DNA of 64,000 bases from Rhodobacteraceae bacterium EL53 (lineage in GTDB: Bacteria; Pseudomonadota; Alphaproteobacteria; Rhodobacterales; Rhodobacteraceae). The position numbers and the translations under genes were made by a program. The notes below the pieces were generated by a model that saw nothing but the letters and a program-made list of their open reading frames with translations, had not been told where the DNA came from and searched no databases. The stretch covers positions 1 through 64,000 of the forward strand of contig OMPR01000012.1 of the NCBI GenBank assembly GCA_900313015.1, in the 5' to 3' direction. This document shows, in pieces, positions 46,268-58,385 of the stretch. How positions within the stretch are numbered: the first letter of the stretch is position 1; every line of letters begins with the position of its first letter.

Positions 46268-47422
46268 TTAGACTTCGGTAAGCTCTTTTTCTGCGCCAAG
46301 CATCTTTTCCATATACCCAAGAAAGTCCCATATGGTGCCCTCTAGGTCGTCTGGTGCCAGGGGCCCACTGGAATAATACCGCGTGTTTTGCGCGATTTGC
46401 AGGGTCTCGAGTTTCTCTTTGTCTTCTGCGTTGAACGACTTACACAAATTGACGTAATCGACAACTTCCGGATCCGTCGGGTCGGTTTTCAAGCCACAGA
46501 CACCCCAGCGAATGGCAACCTTGTCAGCACCGGCCGGACGCAAGCACAGGAACAACGTATAGTTGGACGCCACCGCACAGACAAAGCTGGGGAAGGTGTT
46601 GAACAAAACAGAGTTGTTTTTCTCTTCATCTGTCATGTCAGGGTGGAACGGGCCACGCGGGGGGAAATCGGAGTGGTAATACGCTCGGTATGCGGTCCAA
46701 CGGTCCTGTCCTGGAACCTTTCTACACAACTGGGTTGGCGTCATTGGCTGCAATGTTTGCGGGTGTGTTGAAAACAGATGATACCCTTCCATGAAGTTCT
46801 CGGTCAGGTTTTTCCAGTTGGTTCCCCAAACAGCGGTGTCTGAAAACAAGAGATTGCGGTCTTCGTGATGGTAGTTTTGTAAAATGTCTTGCAAACCACC
46901 TAGCTGTTCAGTTAGCGGCGCAGCCTTGCCATCCAGATTTACAAAAATGAAGTTGTTCCAGATTTCTGTTTTAAACTGAGGAAGGCGACACCCTTTCAAG
47001 TCAAAGTTCTTGGCCTTTTTCATCAATGGTGCGGTCTTTAGGCGTCCATCTGTATCATAGGTCCAGGCATGATACTGGCAAACAAATGACCGACGGTTTC
47101 CGCGTTCATTTGTTTCAACCATGTTGCCCCTGTGGCGACATACGTTGGAAAGAACATAGACTTCGCCGTCATGACCGCGTGACACCAAAAGCTGCTCATC
47201 AACAAGTTCTGTCGTGTAAAAATCCCCGGCATTCGGGATTTCACCTACATGACCAAGGCAGACCCATTCTCGATGAAAAATGTGTTCCTTTTCGAGCTCA
47301 AGAAAGTTCTCTGAGGTGTAAAAGCTGGTTGGCATGGTTCGAGCCTGCTCGCGATCCAACGCCTTTAGGTTTGTCAGTTCCTGACGGAGTTTTTCGACTG
47401 TCATCGTTTGCATGCCGGGCAT
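46268..47422 (-). CDS. Rieske oxygenase alpha subunit (glycine betaine/stachydrine demethylase-like)
   Basis: A 384-residue ring-hydroxylating-type oxygenase. Rieske ligands C95-x-H97 and C115-x2-H118 (CRHR ... CQYH) and the iron site in NLTENFMEGYHLFSTHP (Glu/His/His with a later Asp) are intact. Length and motifs fit the choline monooxygenase/GbcA/Stc2 group that demethylates quaternary ammonium compounds. The start is ATG 47422 (AGAGGA 5 nt upstream); a GTG at 47455 is inside operator site 6. First gene of the unit with formaldehyde dehydrogenase and ferredoxin. The likely product is a dimethylamino compound plus formaldehyde; the exact betaine is not known. Confidence 0.9.
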   Translation of the reverse strand: MPGMQTMTVEKLRQELTNLKALDREQARTMPTSFYTSENFLELEKEHIFHREWVCLGHVGEIPNAGDFYTTELVDEQLLVSRGHDGEVYVLSNVCRHRGNMVETNERGNRRSFVCQYHAWTYDTDGRLKTAPLMKKAKNFDLKGCRLPQFKTEIWNNFIFVNLDGKAAPLTEQLGGLQDILQNYHHEDRNLLFSDTAVWGTNWKNLTENFMEGYHLFSTHPQTLQPMTPTQLCRKVPGQDRWTAYRAYYHSDFPPRGPFHPDMTDEEKNNSVLFNTFPSFVCAVASNYTLFLCLRPAGADKVAIRWGVCGLKTDPTDPEVVDYVNLCKSFNAEDKEKLETLQIAQNTRYYSSGPLAPDDLEGTIWDFLGYMEKMLGAEKELTEV

Positions 47423-47445
47423 CTGATTCCTCTGGAATGTGTAAA

Positions 47446-47457
47446 CTGTGATCACAG
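47446..47457. promoter_or_regulatory. Operator site 6, CTGTGATCACAG
   Basis: A perfect copy of the shared palindrome 23 nt before the Rieske oxygenase start, the rightmost member of the set. Confidence 0.85.
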
Positions 47458-50597
<3,140 letters not shown>

Positions 50598-50624
50598 TCG
50601 ATCTGCTTCAGATTTAAAGACCTA

Positions 50625-50665
50625 AACGAGCGCCTCTAAGCACTGGGGCGCTCGTTTTTCTTTTT
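50625..50665 (+). terminator. Rho-independent terminator after katG
   Basis: AACGAGCGCC (50625-50634) pairs with GGCGCTCGTT (50647-50656), followed by a T-rich tract up to 50665. Confidence 0.93.
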
Positions 50666-50876
50666 CACGGCATTTCATGGACCTACCGCTAGTCATTTCG
50701 TTTCGGTCCTTAGGGCTATCGCAAAGGCACGGTTCAAAACTTGCCCCCGCCGCGCGCATAGCACTGTGCCCACTCGCATTTTGCGCCGTATTCCTTCTCA
50801 CATTGTTGTTTCGGGGAATTTACCTGTCCCTCAATTCGGGTATTGACGAAAAATCCTATAAATGAGTATGGACGCG

Positions 50877-51046
50877 TGTCGGTGTCCTTCGGGACCTAAG
50901 AGGGAATTCGCCGTTCGGATTTATCCGGACGAACCGAAACTGCCCCCGCAACTGTAGGCGGTGAGCCAACCCCATATTGCCACTGGACCCTTAGGTCTGG
51001 GAAGGCGGGGAACGCTACAATCCGCCAGTCAGGAGACCTGCCGACA
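50877..51046 (+). ncRNA. Cobalamin (AdoCbl) riboswitch
   Basis: The conserved segments appear in order: GGTGTCC with AAGAGGGAAT early, AACTGCCCCCGCAACTGTA (50938-50956), GGCGGTGAGCC, the CCACTG loop, TCTGGGAAGGCGGGG, and the B12 box GCCAGTCAGGAGACCTGCC (51024-51042). TGTCGG (50877-50882) and CCGACA (51041-51046) close the outer stem. It precedes a corrinoid importer operon by 154 nt and should turn it down when cobalamin is plentiful. The intervening leader contains no obvious strong terminator; the expression platform is unclear. Confidence 0.95.
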
Positions 51047-51200
51047 TGTAAACTGAACCACCGGGCGGGGTTGCTCGGGAAAGGATCGCGATGCGACTGT
51101 CTCTTTTGCGCTGTGCATGGATTGATGCATTTGCCTGCTCGGACGCTGGCCTTTTTTCTATTCCAAAAACCCCGGCATCGGATCTACCGGAGCCAATACA

Positions 51201-52217
51201 ATGACATCCAAACTTATCACGCTGACTGCGCTGGCCTCTGTGCTCAGCGTACCCGCTTTTGCTAACGAAACCGCATATCCGTTATCTTTGGAGAACTGCG
51301 GTCACACTATTACCTTTGAGAAAGCCCCTGAAAGCACGGTCACCATCGGTCAGTCCACGACTGAAATCCTGTACCTGTTGGGCCAACAGGACAAAATCAC
51401 TGGTACCTCGGTCTGGTTCAATCCGGTTCTGCCTGCGTTCAAGGACATCAATGATCAGATCGAACGCATTGCGGATAATGATCCCAGCTTTGAAAGTGTC
51501 GTTGGTAAGAAGCCGGAATTGGTCACAGTCATGTATGAATGGCACGTAGGTGCCGAAGGTATGGTGGCTACACGCGAGATGTTTCACGACGTGAATGTGC
51601 CAACCTATGTGATGCCCACTGATTGCGCCGCCAAAGACAATACTGTTGGGTCTGATGGCACTCGGTCCGAATTGTTCTCAATCGATCAGCTTTATAACAG
51701 CATTGAACAGCTTGCAGAAATCTATGATGCACAGGACGCTGGTGCCGCATTGGTCCGCGACCTGAAAACACGTGAGGCGCAGGCCATTGCCAAGGCCGAG
51801 GCACTGAACCTGTCCCAAGGCAGCTCAGCACTATTCTGGTTTTCATCCGCAGACATGGAGTCCGATCCCTATGTTGCCGGACAAAAAGGCGTGCCGGCTT
51901 ACATGATGGACAAGCTGGGCATCGACAACGTGGTGACCTCTGGCGAGGAATGGCCATTGGTCGGCTGGGAAACCATCGCCAAGGCTGACCCCACTTTCAT
52001 TGTGCTCGCAAAAATGGATCGCCGCCGCTTCCCAGCGGATGACATCGAGAAAAAGCGCGCCTTCCTGATGACCGATCCGGTGACCAAAGAGATGTCCGCC
52101 GTAAAGGCAGGCCGGATCATCACAATCGATGCCCACGCAATGAGCCCAACCGTCCGCGCCATCTATGCGCTTGAGCAGATCGCAGAAGAACTGCCCGGAT
52201 TTGGTTTGACGCAATGA
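51201..52217 (+). CDS. btuF: Corrinoid-type ABC binding protein (BtuF-like)
   Basis: A 338-residue class III (TroA/FhuD-like) binding protein with an N-terminal Sec signal (cleavage after AFA) and the classic start of the first lobe, IGQSTTEILYLLG. Two lobes are joined by a long helix. On its own the family could bind siderophores or corrinoids; the cobalamin riboswitch upstream points to corrinoids. CCGGAG lies 8 nt before the ATG, and the stop overlaps the permease start by 4 nt. Confidence 0.85.
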   Translation: MTSKLITLTALASVLSVPAFANETAYPLSLENCGHTITFEKAPESTVTIGQSTTEILYLLGQQDKITGTSVWFNPVLPAFKDINDQIERIADNDPSFESVVGKKPELVTVMYEWHVGAEGMVATREMFHDVNVPTYVMPTDCAAKDNTVGSDGTRSELFSIDQLYNSIEQLAEIYDAQDAGAALVRDLKTREAQAIAKAEALNLSQGSSALFWFSSADMESDPYVAGQKGVPAYMMDKLGIDNVVTSGEEWPLVGWETIAKADPTFIVLAKMDRRRFPADDIEKKRAFLMTDPVTKEMSAVKAGRIITIDAHAMSPTVRAIYALEQIAEELPGFGLTQ

Positions 52218-53266
52218 CGGCAATAGACCGGCCTTTTTATCGCCGGTCTCATTGGCATTGGGGGCTTGTAGTGCCCCCAGTGCTTTTGGCCGCGCTGTTA
52301 TTTGGAGCCTCGCTAGGGGAAACCAACATTCCAGCCAACGTGGTGCTGCAAGTACTCGCCAATAAACTGTTCGATGCTGGCTATCCAGTGGACCGGATTG
52401 ATGAGGGCATTGTGTGGAACTATCGCATGTCCCGCGCGGTTGTGGCGGCCTGCTGCGGCGCGGGTTTGGCCTTGTCCGGCGTCATCTTACAGGCACTGCT
52501 GCGCAACGCGCTGGCGGATCCCTATCTTCTGGGGATCTCGGCCGGCGCGTCTACCGGCGCGGTTGCAGTCACAGTAATCGGCTTGGGCGGAGGGCTGATA
52601 TCCCTGTCCCTTGGCGCGTTCACGGGTGCCTTGATGGCGTTTGGTTTTGTCGCATTGCTCGCCCATGCTGCTGGTGGTGGCGCCGGGCTGCGTGCGGCGA
52701 GCGTCATTGTGCTGGCAGGGATCGCGGGGTCACAAATGTTCAACGCCATAACCACGTTTCTGATTACAAAATCCGCCAACGCCGAACAATCCCGCGCAAT
52801 CATGTTTTGGCTGATGGGCAATATGTCAGGGGTCCGTTGGCCCGATGTAATAACCGTCGTACCAGCGGCAGTACTCGGGGTCGGGGTCTGTGTATGGAAT
52901 ACACGCGCACTGGATGCATTTACATTCGGAGCCGACAGCGCAGCGTCACTGGGAGTTTCCGTGAAACGGGTGCAGTTGACCCTGATCGGTATCGCCGCTC
53001 TGGTCACCGCCGTGATGGTCTCGGTCGTCGGGGCAATCGGCTTTGTGGGTCTAGTGATCCCCCATGCGATGCGGTTCATGGTTGGCCATCGACACGGCAT
53101 ACTGGTGCCCGCCTCGGCGTTAGCGGGCGCTGTGTTTTTGATCTTTGCAGATGTGATTTCACGCGTGATTATCCCCGGTCAGGTCTTGCCAATCGGAGTT
53201 GTCACTGCGTTGGTCGGTGCGCCCGTGTTTGCCCTTATCTTAATTAACGGGCGGGCCTCCGGATGA
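52214..53266 (+). CDS. btuC: BtuC/FecCD-type ABC permease
   Basis: A 350-residue permease with about ten transmembrane helices. FecCD/BtuC signatures are clear: LALSGVILQALLRNALADPYLLGISAG in part, FWLMGNMSGVRW, and VGAIGFVGLVIPHAMRF in the ATPase-contact region. It overlaps its neighbours by 4 nt on both sides. Cargo inferred from the riboswitch. Confidence 0.9.
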   Translation: MTAIDRPFYRRSHWHWGLVVPPVLLAALLFGASLGETNIPANVVLQVLANKLFDAGYPVDRIDEGIVWNYRMSRAVVAACCGAGLALSGVILQALLRNALADPYLLGISAGASTGAVAVTVIGLGGGLISLSLGAFTGALMAFGFVALLAHAAGGGAGLRAASVIVLAGIAGSQMFNAITTFLITKSANAEQSRAIMFWLMGNMSGVRWPDVITVVPAAVLGVGVCVWNTRALDAFTFGADSAASLGVSVKRVQLTLIGIAALVTAVMVSVVGAIGFVGLVIPHAMRFMVGHRHGILVPASALAGAVFLIFADVISRVIIPGQVLPIGVVTALVGAPVFALILINGRASG

Positions 53267-54027
53267 TCCTGTCGTGCGAGAACCTCGGTTGGGAAACACA
53301 GGGCAAGGAAATTGTCCGCGACATTTCCATAACCGTGAATGAAGGTGAAAAGCTGGGCCTGATTGGGCCAAATGGATCCGGTAAATCCACCTTCCTGCGC
53401 ATGCTTGCGGGGATCCGCAAACCGAACATGGGCTCCGTTTATCTTGACGGCCAGAGCATGACGCAACAGCGTCAGCGCGACATTGCTCAGCGGGTGGCAT
53501 TGGTTGAACAGCATGCAGACACTGCTGATCGTATATCAGTGCGCGATGCTGTGGAGTTGGGCCGTACGCCCTGGCTTTCTGCCCTGCGCGGCTGGGGCTC
53601 TCAAGACGATGCTATCGTGGCGCGCGCGCTGACAGATGTCGACTTGACTGGTTTCAATCACCGACATTGGCATACGTTGTCGGGTGGTGAACGCCAGCGG
53701 GTTCATATCGCCCGAGCGTTGGCGCAACAGCCAAAGGTTTTGCTGCTAGATGAACCAACCAATCACCTCGATATTCGCCACCAGCTTTCGATCCTGCATT
53801 TGGTTACGCGCCTTCCCGTCACAGCAGTCATCGCTTTGCACGACCTCAACCAAGCAATGCTTTGTGACCGAATCTGCGTGTTGCAGAACGGGCAGCTTAG
53901 GGCGGTTGGAACACCAGATGAGATCTTAACCGGAGATTTACTAGGCGAAGTCTTTGGCGTTTGCGCCCATTTCCTTACTGATCCGGCAGATCAATCTCGG
54001 GTCATCCGGTTCCACACGGCCATGTGA
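53263..54027 (+). CDS. btuD: BtuD/FecE-type ABC ATPase
   Basis: A 254-residue ATPase: Walker A GPNGSGKS, signature LSGGERQR, Walker B LLLDEPTNHLD, and a switch His in ALHDLNQA. It completes the corrinoid-type importer. A small pseudoazurin gene follows 17 nt later on the same strand. Confidence 0.92.
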   Translation: MILSCENLGWETQGKEIVRDISITVNEGEKLGLIGPNGSGKSTFLRMLAGIRKPNMGSVYLDGQSMTQQRQRDIAQRVALVEQHADTADRISVRDAVELGRTPWLSALRGWGSQDDAIVARALTDVDLTGFNHRHWHTLSGGERQRVHIARALAQQPKVLLLDEPTNHLDIRHQLSILHLVTRLPVTAVIALHDLNQAMLCDRICVLQNGQLRAVGTPDEILTGDLLGEVFGVCAHFLTDPADQSRVIRFHTAM

Positions 54028-54044
54028 AGGGCAACTGACACCTC

Positions 54045-54470
54045 ATGCGAATTTTACTTGCCCTGTTTCTCTTTTTAATCCCGAACTTCGCCAGCGCCGA
54101 GTTGCATGAAGTTGAGATGCTCAATCGCAATGAAACTGGTTCGATGGTTTATTCGCCAAATTTTTTGCGGATCTCGTCTGGCGATTCTGTGAGGTTTTTG
54201 GCAACTCGTCCCGGCCACAACGCCGCAAGTATCGACGGCATGATCCCTGATGGTGCAACGCCATTCAAATGCAAAATCAACCATGAGATCGAAATTACGT
54301 TCACCATTCCAGGTCTCTATGGCATCAAATGCACGCCCCATTTTGCCATGGGTATGGTCATGTTGATTCAGGTGGGCCCTACACCAGCGCTGCCCCACAA
54401 TCTACCTGCCGAGTTACCATCACGCGCACGGGATCGCTTACTTGCCTATATTGCCGGGCTGTCAGAATGA
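54045..54470 (+). CDS. Pseudoazurin (type 1 blue copper protein)
   Basis: A 141-residue periplasmic cupredoxin with a Sec signal (residues 1-18, cleavage after ASA). Copper ligands are H58 (RPGHNA), C96, H99 and M104 (KCTPHFAMGM), the exact pseudoazurin pattern. Pseudoazurins carry electrons to nitrite or nitrous oxide reductases and cytochrome peroxidases. No such partner is encoded here. It trails the corrinoid importer by 17 nt and would be under the same riboswitch, an unusual location. Confidence 0.92.
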   Translation: MRILLALFLFLIPNFASAELHEVEMLNRNETGSMVYSPNFLRISSGDSVRFLATRPGHNAASIDGMIPDGATPFKCKINHEIEITFTIPGLYGIKCTPHFAMGMVMLIQVGPTPALPHNLPAELPSRARDRLLAYIAGLSE

Positions 54471-54479
54471 ATGCCCACC

Positions 54480-54509
54480 AATCCGAACCCCACTTGACGG
54501 GCTCGGATT
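54480..54509. terminator. Convergent hairpin, probable terminator
   Basis: AATCCGA (54480-54486) pairs with TCGGATT (54503-54509), extended inside by CCC/GGG across a 1x1 mismatch, between the pseudoazurin and CpdB-like genes. No clear T-tract. Confidence 0.55.
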
Positions 54510-54523
54510 GCGAGTTCAGCAGT

Positions 54524-56482
54524 TTAGAGCTTTATGCGAAACTTCGCGAAACCTGTGTCGGACGCTCCAGCTGGCTCGATTGACACGCCTTCGACGCTTT
54601 CCGCATAGCCAGCACCCGCAGGACCCGTTTCAAATATCACCGTAGTGTCATCAAGCGGAGCAAAGGACCAATTTGCATCTGCTTTGGGGTTCACGGTGCC
54701 TTGATCAACCAAATAGCGCACAATGATATCGCGGTTTGTATCTGGCCCTTCAAAGACGACCGTGTCGCCCTTGGCACCGGGGAAGCTGCCGCCCCCTGAC
54801 GCTCGATAGTTGTTAGTGGCCACAATGAACTCTTTGTCCATGTCCAGCGGGGCACCATCAAACATGAGGTTGGTGATGCGGCTGGAATTTGCATTTGCGA
54901 CCGCACCGTCTTTGTCGAATCTGGACGGCTGCGAAAGGTCGATTTGATAACTTACACCGTCCATCACATCGAAATTATAGCTCGGGAAACTTGGGTTCAG
55001 CAAAGGTGCGTCCTGTGCGCCCACCTCGACTTGGTTGAACATGCCCGCTGAGCGTTCCAGCCAGTCTTTGACCTGCTGCCCTGTCACCTTCACCGCGCGG
55101 ATTGTATTGGGATAAAGGTAAAGATCGGCGACGTTCTTGATCGCCACATCCCCAACCGGCACATCGGTGTAATATTCTGGGCCTCCGCGGCCACCTGCTT
55201 TGAATGGCGCAGCAGCAGAAAGGATGGGCAAGCCTTCGTAAGCGGTGCCGACCATTTGCTCTTTTATGTACCATACCTGCGCGTTGGATACGATTTGCAC
55301 AGATGGATCATCTGCAACGAGGGCAAAGTAGCTGTGCAGCGGCGCGTCGGTTTTGCCGACGGCTGTGCGCACGTACTTAAGAGTCTCTTCATGTTCTTTG
55401 GTCGCTGCAGCCAACACAGGCGCGTAATCCTCGGCAAGTGCAGTATACGAACGATCTTCATTGCGTTTCGAAATTGGTCGGGCTTCAGCCGTATGTGAAA
55501 GCACGCGCCAGCTGTTGCCGTCCCGTTCGATCAATAGGTCGAGAAGACCCATGTGGCTGCCCCAGAATCCACCCATGACCCCTGGTTTGCCACCAATGGT
55601 GCCTGCCTCTGTGTCAACGCCAGAAATGTCAGTATATTTCGAAGATGGGAAAACAAGGTGGCTATGACCCGTAAGAATCGCGTCAATGCCTTCAACAGCC
55701 GCCAGCGGGATCGCAGCGTTTTCCATCCTATCTTCTGCAGTTGCACCCCCAATACCAGAATGACAGAGCGCGATGACAAGATCTGCGCCCTCCTCTTTCA
55801 TTTGCGGAACGTAAGCCTTGGCTGTCGCGACGATATCGCGGGTTTGCACGTTGCCTTCCAGGTGCTTGCGATCCCAATTCATGATCTGTGGGGGCACAAA
55901 TCCGATAAGTCCAATCTTGATCGGATGCGTCGCACCGCTACCATCGGTGATCTCGCGCTCCATGATCACGTATGGTTTGATCAGTGTGGTGTCTTCTGTT
56001 GCAGAAGCGCCCATCTTCTTGACCACGTTGGCCGAAACAACAGGGAACTCCGCCCCTGCCAAGGATTTTATCAAAAACGAAATACCGTAGTTAAATTCGT
56101 GGTTGCCCAGTGTCGAGGCATCAAAGCCAAGCGCGTTCATTGCGTTGATGATCGGATGGCTGTCGCCCTCTTTCATACCGCGCTCATAGGCGATGTAGTC
56201 GCCCATCGGGTTGCCTTGCAAGAAATCGCCGTTGTCTAGCAAAAGCGAATTTGTGGACTCGGCCCGCACCCCTTGAATCAAGGACGCTGTACGCGAAAGC
56301 CCAACAGTATCGCGGGGTTTATCGGCATAATAATCATACGGAAAAACATGCACGTGCAGGTCAGTCGTTTCCATGAGACGCAGGTGTGCTTGGTTGCCCG
56401 CAGCAGAAACTGAAAATGGGTGCATGGCGACAAGACCCGCTGTTCCCACGAGAAAATGGCGACGATTCATAGAGAGAGGCAT
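54524..56482 (-). CDS. cpdB: 2',3'-cyclic-nucleotide 2'-phosphodiesterase / 3'-nucleotidase (CpdB-like)
   Basis: A 652-residue metallophosphoesterase of the 5'-nucleotidase/CpdB family. The N-terminus is a Tat signal (NRRHFLVG) ending near VSAAG. Metal-binding motifs: TTDLHVHVFPYDYY, LLDNGDFLQGNP, LGNHEFNYG, CHSGIG and LTGHSHLVFP. The C-terminal nucleotide-binding domain has YLYPNTIRAVKVTG and NNYRASGGGSFPG. It hydrolyses nucleotides in the periplasm to scavenge phosphate and nucleosides. Start ATG 56482 is chosen for AGGA 8 nt before it; the longer frame upstream is not signal-like. Confidence 0.93.
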   Translation of the reverse strand: MPLSMNRRHFLVGTAGLVAMHPFSVSAAGNQAHLRLMETTDLHVHVFPYDYYADKPRDTVGLSRTASLIQGVRAESTNSLLLDNGDFLQGNPMGDYIAYERGMKEGDSHPIINAMNALGFDASTLGNHEFNYGISFLIKSLAGAEFPVVSANVVKKMGASATEDTTLIKPYVIMEREITDGSGATHPIKIGLIGFVPPQIMNWDRKHLEGNVQTRDIVATAKAYVPQMKEEGADLVIALCHSGIGGATAEDRMENAAIPLAAVEGIDAILTGHSHLVFPSSKYTDISGVDTEAGTIGGKPGVMGGFWGSHMGLLDLLIERDGNSWRVLSHTAEARPISKRNEDRSYTALAEDYAPVLAAATKEHEETLKYVRTAVGKTDAPLHSYFALVADDPSVQIVSNAQVWYIKEQMVGTAYEGLPILSAAAPFKAGGRGGPEYYTDVPVGDVAIKNVADLYLYPNTIRAVKVTGQQVKDWLERSAGMFNQVEVGAQDAPLLNPSFPSYNFDVMDGVSYQIDLSQPSRFDKDGAVANANSSRITNLMFDGAPLDMDKEFIVATNNYRASGGGSFPGAKGDTVVFEGPDTNRDIIVRYLVDQGTVNPKADANWSFAPLDDTTVIFETGPAGAGYAESVEGVSIEPAGASDTGFAKFRIKL

Positions 56483-56780
56483 AATTAAGATCCTGTTATA
56501 TTTGAGTAAATTCAACGACAGCATTCATCAATGAAAGAAATCAGCTTATTGTTGATTGTAGATTCGATCAACTATACCGTGCATGGTGTGAAGCGTGTGA
56601 CTACTTGTTGCAGCACCTCCAAACGGACATCTACACGGCCGCGCCAAGAGTTGATAATCGTCACTGAACGGCTGCAGTGCGGATGTTTGCCCAACCTCGG
56701 CACAAACACGTTTCGTCTAAATCGCTCCTGTCACCTAACTGCGAACGGTGCACGCTTTCATCTGAGACACGAAAACCACC

Positions 56781-57926
56781 CTAGTTTCTGATGCGCCCGA
56801 ATGTTGACAAGCGGTTTATTTCGTCAAGGCGTTCAAGATTCACAACGGTCGATAGCATCAATCGATCTTGGCTCCAGTCCCCAGACCGCTGAATTGAAAT
56901 CGTAGTGACCGATAGCGTAATCGCCAGCAGCAAAACAACCGTAAGGGACAGGGCTTTTTGTCTTTTCACCGGACGGTGTTCTAAAGCAGATAGAATACGA
57001 TGCTCTAGCATGCCCAGCTTACCCTCACGCGCTGAGGATCGGTCGGCAGTAACTAACGTTACTTTGGGAACCGCAATAACAAACGCGCGGTCGCGCCGCA
57101 GGGTGTTCTGACACACCGACAGCAAGGTATCGCAATAGGTTCTGACATCTATGACACCGCGGTTCAAAACCTTGCTATCGCAGCTGAACTCGCGCAAATC
57201 TTCGACCTGCCTTTTCCATGCGTGGAAGAATGGGTTCATAAAGAACAGCGGTTTAAGGGCTTCGAGGAAGATTTCCCATTCGAGATCGCCTTGGCGAATA
57301 TGCTGCAGCTCATGCGCAATCGAGACCTTGAGCTCATGAGACTCGGCCAGCATGTGGGAAGGAAGAACAACATAATAGCACCGCAGCCCACGTGTGGAGA
57401 ACGGCACCAAAGTCCGGTCTGACAACCGAAGGCGAACACGCCCAAAACCGCGCCAAGCATAGCTTTGGACGACAATTTTGTAGAGGCAGGTCATCGAATA
57501 GATCAGGCGCACAGCCCCAAGCGTGAAACCAATCAAGAAAAGGGCGATGGCGATTTTCGCACCCCATCCCGTACCATTGATCACGTTCAACATGAAGGTA
57601 TCGCGCATGTGGATCAGACCTTCGAGGTCGGATGCCTTCATTTCAAAGCCGCCATTCAGATAGTAGGAAACGACCATATCTGACAGGTTGAAATTCATGC
57701 TGCCTGCCATCCCGACATTTTGCAAGGATCGGTAGGCCATGGTGATTAGGGGGGAAAAAATAATCAGGAGAAAAACACTGTTTAGGATCTGCAGTTGTGC
57801 ACCGTAAGCTTGCCCTATACCTGAACGCGCCATCGCTTCTCGGACACAGCGCCACAACAGATAGGCAACACAGATCAGGATGTTTGCGTTTACAAAAGCA
57901 TCCAGCAGAATTTCACCCGGAATCAT
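56781..57926 (-). CDS. M56-family membrane metallopeptidase (BlaR1-like)
   Basis: A 381-residue integral membrane protein: helices near 12-28, 48-65 and 122-145, a zinc-peptidase domain with HELQH (205-209) and a downstream acidic ligand region EDLREFSCD (242-250), and a C-terminal helix (about 325-345) with a short periplasmic tail. It lacks a penicillin-binding sensor domain, unlike BlaR1. Members usually cleave a BlaI-type repressor on sensing a signal. Its gene overlaps the BlaI-like gene by 14 nt. Confidence 0.9.
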   Translation of the reverse strand: MIPGEILLDAFVNANILICVAYLLWRCVREAMARSGIGQAYGAQLQILNSVFLLIIFSPLITMAYRSLQNVGMAGSMNFNLSDMVVSYYLNGGFEMKASDLEGLIHMRDTFMLNVINGTGWGAKIAIALFLIGFTLGAVRLIYSMTCLYKIVVQSYAWRGFGRVRLRLSDRTLVPFSTRGLRCYYVVLPSHMLAESHELKVSIAHELQHIRQGDLEWEIFLEALKPLFFMNPFFHAWKRQVEDLREFSCDSKVLNRGVIDVRTYCDTLLSVCQNTLRRDRAFVIAVPKVTLVTADRSSAREGKLGMLEHRILSALEHRPVKRQKALSLTVVLLLAITLSVTTISIQRSGDWSQDRLMLSTVVNLERLDEINRLSTFGRIRN

Positions 57927-58305
57927 TCTTCAACCTCCGATCCACAAGTGCCCGGATTTGCCCCAATGCTTCTTCTGTCAGTTCGTCATCATTGACCAGA
58001 CGCGCCACAAGGGACGCCGGTGTGTCATCAAACAGCTTTGCTGAAAGATCCTTGAGCGAACGGGACTGGTAAGTATCACGCGCCAAAGTGGGAATGTAGA
58101 CGTGACTCTTCCCCTCTTTCCTACTGGTGACAAATTCCTTTTGCTCCAGTATACGCAGGATGGTCGCGGCCGATGTATACGCGAGGTTCCTGGACTCCGG
58201 CAGACGTGCCAGAACATCCCGAACAGTGCCTTCCTCAATAGCCCAAAGTTCACTCATGAACTCCAGTTCCACTTCGGTCAGTAGGTCGCTTTTTTTCTTT
58301 TTCAT
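57913..58305 (-). CDS. BlaI/MecI-family transcriptional repressor
   Basis: A 130-residue winged-helix repressor: LTEVELEFMSELWAIEEGTV at the start, the recognition region LAYTSAATILRILEQKEFV and a C-terminal dimerisation part. Start ATG 58305 (MKKKKSD) is chosen; the upstream frame is not family-like. Forms a signalling pair with the M56 peptidase. No beta-lactamase gene is nearby, so the regulated genes may be elsewhere or may be these two. Possible dyad TGTAA/TTACA at 58370-58390. Confidence 0.9.
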   Translation of the reverse strand: MKKKKSDLLTEVELEFMSELWAIEEGTVRDVLARLPESRNLAYTSAATILRILEQKEFVTSRKEGKSHVYIPTLARDTYQSRSLKDLSAKLFDDTPASLVARLVNDDELTEEALGQIRALVDRRLKNDSG

Positions 58306-58385
58306 CACCGTTCCATCCTGAGGAAACGCATATTCAATACCCGCTCGTAGCAAATACTAAACATTTCGTTGTAAAATGCAAAAGA

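Noticed and set aside
50677-50865. 62-codon hydrophobic frame between katG terminator and riboswitch
   Set aside because: Has a possible membrane helix but no ribosome site; ends just before the riboswitch, probably non-coding.
51071-51265. 64-codon frame between the riboswitch and btuF
   Set aside because: It lies in the regulatory leader and overlaps the btuF start in another phase.
56728-56745. Pho-box-like pair CTGTCAC / CTGCGAA with 4-nt spacing upstream of the CpdB-like gene
   Set aside because: Second half matches poorly, orientation is away from cpdB and it is about 245 nt from the start.
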